Assembly: GCF_026745355.1 (NCBI RefSeq) | Contig: NC_079209.1 | Coordinates: 33,140,736 to 33,204,735, forward strand | Source: Beta vulgaris subsp. vulgaris | Lineage: Eukaryota > Streptophyta > Magnoliopsida > Caryophyllales > Amaranthaceae | Length of the DNA: 64,000 nt | Reading direction: 5' to 3' | Shown here: positions 60,231 to 64,000 of the stretch, piece after piece | Numbering within the stretch: the stretch's first letter is position 1 | How the letters are laid out: every line of letters begins with the position of its first letter | Notes under the pieces: generated by a model | Database searches by the model: none | Seen by the model: only the letters and a program-made list of their open reading frames with translations | Told to the model about the DNA's origin: nothing | Translations under genes and position numbers: made by a program

Positions 60231-61075
60231 AATTACAACTGGCTGAAGCTGTACATGCACCAACAAGGAGTAAAAACTTCTACATACAGGTGACCTACTC
60301 AATTACTAGTACCTTTTAATGACAGCCCCTGCTAATCCTAAAACTACAACTAATCCTAAAACTAATCCTACTAATCCTAAAACTTATCCTTCTAAATAAG
60401 AATAAAACTAACAATATAAATATATCAAATGCTAAAGAAACTACTAATCCCAATCTCTAAGTCTACTGTAAATCAAAATCATAGAATATTATCATGCTAA
60501 AAACCATCAAATATAATCATCAGAACTGATAAAGATCAACCTGAACTAAAATATTCTAGTAAAAATTCGAAGACAATATGAACCAAAAAAAAAACAAAAA
60601 AAAAAAATTGATTAAAGTAATAGGATTGAACATTAACACCTAATAGATAATGAAATCAACAAAGGATGAACTTCATTTAGTACCAACGCCACTTCAAAAT
60701 TAGAATTAACAATAGATTTTGCCGACGATAGAAAATCAACTACTCAAACACAAGAGAAAGATACTACCATTGAATTTGAAATTCAACGAATTACTAGGAA
60801 TGAACGATTGACGCAGCAAACAAATCGCCAGAAATCTTGCAAGTAGAAGACGATTAAACAAAACACCAGTTATGGGGTTCGACAAAGTAGAGACCGACAA
60901 CAATCAAAAAATGGCAAGCAACAGCAGAGCGATGGCAGCACCACAAGAGGCAACAACCCGGGACAACAAAACCTTGCAGAAGACAACAAGGAATTCATAT
61001 TTAAAAAACAACATTAAACAATATTTTTAAATTTGCAGAAAATCTAAAAATTAAGTACCTGAAAATGAGGGACAG
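60231..61075. other. AT-rich interior, no gene recognised
   Basis: Follows the CACTA subterminal region. It includes A-rich runs at 60580-60610. No transposase motif is seen. Confidence 0.5.
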
Positions 61076-61079
61076 CTGA

Positions 61080-61640
61080 CAACCCATTTGATGAAGCACT
61101 TGCACAATTGTGCGATAGGCATGTTTGATTATGTTTTCTGGGTCCTTTCCCCTTGTGTGTTCACCATTAAGAATTTTCAAGATGATGTATGTTGTTGCAG
61201 TTGTTAACTGTGATCTTTCTAGAGTTGATGATGTGAGTAGAAGGGCTACGAAGTTGTCACATACATTTGCAAGTCTTGGCAGGTTTGCACTTTTCTTAGA
61301 TGGTGTGCCAGAAGCTGGTTTCTCTCTGGACCGTGTAGGAATTCCACTCCCTGCAGAAGGCAGCGGGTGCAAATTGGTATTAAGTACTAGATCTACTTTG
61401 CTGTGCAGAATGTTGGATGGTTTTGAAGCAATAAAGTTGAACGCCTTCCAAGTGAAGAAGCATACCAGTTGTTCAGGCATGAAGCAAGGATCAGTGAGGG
61501 CTCTGGACCTTCTCTTCGAGACATGCCTATGTTACTTGCAGATTCATGTTCTGGTGTTCCACATGAGATTGTACAGCTGGCTACTTCCATGTGTGGCAAA
61601 GATGACCCTCATGAATGGAGGTATGCACTATATCAATCGG
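61080..61640 (+). pseudogene. NB-ARC (CC-NBS-LRR disease-resistance gene) fragment
   Basis: Encodes part of an NB-ARC domain in shifting frames. It starts FDYVFWVLS (61120), then SRVDDVSRRATKLSHTF, FALFLDGVPEAGFSLDRVG (kinase-2 region, where intact proteins have LDDVW), GSGCKLVLSTRS (RNBS-B), and after a one-base frameshift at ~61455 AYQLFRHEAR, followed by CSGVPHEIVQLATSM (GLPL-type region) and HEWRYAL. The P-loop, LRRs and start are missing. This class is usually of the RPS2/RPS5-like CNL group. It is a non-functional fragment, perhaps captured by a transposon. Confidence 0.75.
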
Positions 61641-62094
61641 GATGTCTTGGGACAAAGAACAAACTTCAAATAATTCCTGAAGTTAGGCGTGAAAGTAAGA
61701 GACTGATAATACTCATATAAGTTCAACACATCAGGGTTTCCTCGGCTCTGAAATCATACATTTGCACATATTTCTTCATTATTCCACAGCAATGATATTG
61801 ACATTGCAGTTATGCATTAACAACAATACCAACAAATTAAAATTTCTTTGATTCAAGTAATCGTCAGTCAAATATGTGAAGAACTCGCGATGTACCTCAG
61901 CATATGCTTTGATTTTAGAAACTCTCTTCTCAACAGCTTGCCTTGTACTTCCATCAGTAACAATTAAAGTAGTTTTGTTAGTTATGACGACTTTCGTAGC
62001 AGTTCCTAACACATCCATTCCAACCTTTTCTAAATCGAGACCCAAATCATCTCTGATTACAGTTCCTGCACAATCGGGATGTCTTGGGACAAAG
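61634..62094. repeat. 24-bp direct repeat at two fragment junctions
   Basis: A 24-bp identical sequence starting CAATCGGGATGTCTTGGGAC occurs at 61634-61657, just after the NB-ARC fragment, and at 62071-62094, just outside the chaperonin exon. Confidence 0.9.
61896..62065 (-). pseudogene. Chaperonin-60 beta exon fragment
   Basis: The minus-strand exon (170 bp) has a TGTGCAG acceptor before it and GTACAT donor after it. It reads TVIRDDLGLDLEKVGMDVLG, then KVVITNKTTLIVTDGSTRQA and VEKRVSKIKAYAE. This corresponds to the intermediate/apical region of plastid chaperonin-60 beta, whose usual forms have GLTLEKA and KDTTTIVGDGSTQEAV. Only one exon is present, with partial introns retained, so it was copied as DNA rather than from mRNA. 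Ile-Val-Thr-Asp-Gly lacks the usual Gly-Asp-Gly. Confidence 0.75.
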
Positions 62095-62164
62095 ATGGGA
62101 TCACGTTCATGAAAATGATACAAAAGAGCAAATAAATTTAACACGAAAAATAATCAAAAAATTA

Positions 62165-62262
62165 TCTAACCAAATCACAGCGGCTTTCAAGTGCTGTAGA
62201 ACTAAAAGGAAATTTGGCACAAAGATGCCGCGCATGGGGATAATCTCTGCATGCGACCTGCA
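62165..62262 (-). pseudogene. Fragment of a plant CPHPRHLC-motif protein
   Basis: The minus strand reads CRDYPHARHLCAKFPFSST and ALESRCDLVR, which resembles a plant family with (C)PHPRHLCxxFPFxxTPHExxC segments (RPM1-interacting protein 13-like, as I remember it). A CAG acceptor (CATTGCAG) precedes it. The downstream Cys-rich part is missing. The identification is tentative. Confidence 0.4.
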
Positions 62263-62265
62263 ATG

Positions 62266-63310
62266 AAGTAAAGCCAGCAATGAGAATTCTATGCCATTGG
62301 GATGATAATGGAAAACTGAAAGTGGACAAGAAAAACACTTTATTTATACAATTTCTATAACCAAATTTTGTACTCAATTATATTTCATAATGCAACTTCG
62401 CGAAGAGACATGATCCATGATAACATGCATGGCACATGAAGCAGACAAAAGCAAAAATAGTTGTCAAACATAGTAAGTGCAGCTAGCAGCGAAATTTAAA
62501 AGCACTAAAAGCACCAACAAGCAAGCCCCACATATGATGATGCTCTACAGAAAATCATATGGAACTGTGCAAGGCATACCAATGCACCCATATGTGGTAC
62601 CCACATGCAACAACTCTTTGAAAGAACTGCATACGCCTGAAAACTGGATCTGCATGAGCCAGCACTTAGAGAGCATTGTCAATCTGCCCTAATTTCATGA
62701 CTAGCATCTGGACTCAAAGAACTTCTCAGTACATCAAAAACAAATCCAAAGCGAGGGGGAGTTTGACCAAAAGATAAAGAACGCACCCATTTCCCGAACA
62801 AGCACTGCAAAGTGACCCAACTCATAGACTACCAAATCCCAAATTTTAATCTCCAAAAGAACGGAAGTTCAGTTCTCAATCCATAAATTCGTAATTATAA
62901 CTATTACAAGGAAACTATTCTGTTATCATAATTTAAACGTAAAAAACCTACATTTTCGATCCATCCCAAAAAAAAAAAAAAGAGATGAGTAGACTTCATC
63001 TCTAACAAAGTATGTAGTCATATGAATTTGAAGTCGACCATGAAAATTTTCCGGCACCAAGTCACAAACTAGAAAAGTGAAAGCAAATCAAAGTTTGACA
63101 CATCCAAATTTCCACAACTTTTTAACAAATGGATCCATAAAATCTCAAAGAAGAATTTGTATGCCTCCAAGCAATTCTATCAGCCCAATTGTCACAAACA
63201 AGAAGGCTATGGACTTTTAGTATACAGAGTAAAGAAGTTGACTTAAAGGCCTTATGACCAGCAACAAGTAGGCAAAATGCATACAACAGAGACAAACTGG
63301 GATACTATAC
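62266..63310. other. No gene recognised
   Basis: Non-coding between gene fragments. It may contain intron sequence of the fragments on the minus strand. No repeat structure is defined. Confidence 0.45.
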
Positions 63311-63316
63311 GGGTAT

Positions 63317-63384
63317 CTGATCAGCTTCTAATGCTGCCCTGTAAGCAGCATCTTGTTCTTCCCTCAAACGCATGTTGGCACTAC
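63317..63384 (-). pseudogene. UBX-domain (PUX10/FAF-like) protein exon fragment
   Basis: The minus strand has an acceptor TTTTTCTGTGCAG followed by an exon reading GSANMRLREEQDAAYRAALE then ADQ. RLREEQDAAYRAALEADQ is a highly conserved segment of plant UBX proteins of the FAF2/PUX10 type, normally continuing ARERQR. Here no GT donor follows and a stop comes four codons later, so the fragment ends at the boundary. It is the fourth gene piece in the cluster. A genuine exon of a gene continuing beyond the window cannot be fully excluded. Confidence 0.6.
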
Positions 63385-64000
63385 CTGCACAGAAAAATAG
63401 TTGTAGAAAGGCAAACATCATGCTTAAGTTTGAAGTGAGTTTAATCACATTTGTTATGTCTATAACTTAGAACAAAATATACTGCAAACTTTTAAATACA
63501 AAATATTTTAAATATCCAACAAGAGTATCGCTGCAATGGCTCAAAATGAAAATGAAAATGAAAGGTGGGTATATGAAAATGAAAGATATAGTACTGATTC
63601 TAAACTCATTCATAAGCATAAAAATAATTGAAATAAAAACACACATACATCATAAAAAAAAATACAGTCAACTCATAATAGTAGATTCCCACCTAGAACT
63701 AGAAAAAATAACTATGAAGAAACTCCTCATATATAATTGCGGTTATTATGATTAACAACATTTCCATTTTCAATCATCTCAAATTCCTTCAGTTTCGCTG
63801 CTACAAAACACAACCTCTTTTGCTGTACACTCTTAGAAGAAAGGTCATCAGTGGTTTGACCCACACAAACCTAATAGAGCCATTAGAAGAAAGATAAGCT
63901 GAGAGAGGGAAATATAAGGTGTTACCAAATATGAGATTTCTCCATTACTGATTTCGATGGTGTGATTCAATTTCAACTTTTTAGTATTTCTCTGCTTCTC
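63385..64000. other. Right end of window, unassigned
   Basis: AT-rich with simple GAAAAT repeats (63545-63580). A weak minus-strand similarity near 63780-63840 (VQQKRLCFVAAKLKEFE) could be an upstream exon of the UBX gene, but it is not convincing. Confidence 0.35.

Noticed and set aside
61125..61673. Functional resistance gene
   Set aside because: There is no P-loop, LRR or start, and at least two frameshifts; it is only a fragment of NB-ARC.
63546..63755. 69-residue Lys/Met/Ile-rich ORF
   Set aside because: It starts in a GAAAAT simple repeat and has no similarity; compositional artefact.

Overview
The window is nuclear DNA of a flowering plant, probably a eudicot. It is AT-rich, has GT-AG introns, carries nested LTR retrotransposons, Stowaway and Tourist MITEs and a CACTA end, and contains a plastid 5S rRNA copy. 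The species cannot be fixed from sequence alone.

Only one gene looks intact: a 3-hydroxyisobutyrate dehydrogenase (valine catabolism, mitochondrial) on the + strand from 2637 to 28592. I could join ten exons with nine GT-AG introns into an uninterrupted 359-residue protein. The gene spans about 26 kb because its introns hold mobile DNA. Intron 1 has a minisatellite, a complete TRIM element with target duplications, a long AT tract, a Stowaway-like MITE and a collapsed LTR pair. Intron 3 has the plastid 5S copy. Intron 5 (11.3 kb) has a Ty3/gypsy Gag-protease-integrase-tail ORF, a second gag, a Ty1/copia remnant and a reverse-oriented gypsy pol. Intron 9 has a SINE and an old LTR.

Upstream (1-1463) is part of a long Ty3/gypsy LTR with a Stowaway MITE inside it, abutting a LINE remnant. 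Downstream, 28.6-33.6 kb holds a 22-bp GC-rich minisatellite and a gypsy fragment interrupted by an inverted-repeat element with telomere-like motifs. From 33.6 to 59 kb lies a patchwork of chromodomain gypsy elements (Tekay-like) with about 2.5-kb LTRs beginning TGTAATCCCC and ending ATTACA. They are nested and recombined: a solo LTR sits inside another LTR with an AGGGT target duplication, and a Sirevirus-like solo LTR sits inside that. A Tat/Ogre-type pol fragment cuts a third LTR. These elements carry a small acidic ORF ahead of gag, seen in three copies.

The last 4 kb start with a CACTA transposon end with dense inverted subterminal repeats. They then contain a cluster of broken host-gene pieces (NB-ARC, chaperonin-60 beta, a YPHARHLC-motif protein, a UBX-protein segment). 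This looks like transposon-captured gene fragments, though the other transposon end is not in the window.

The transposons do not form a pathway with the host gene. The window is best read as one conserved housekeeping gene whose introns and flanks have been filled by successive insertions. The best candidates for undescribed biology are the accessory acidic ORF, the Gag-protease-integrase-tail fusion, the plastid 5S copy and the gene-fragment cluster.
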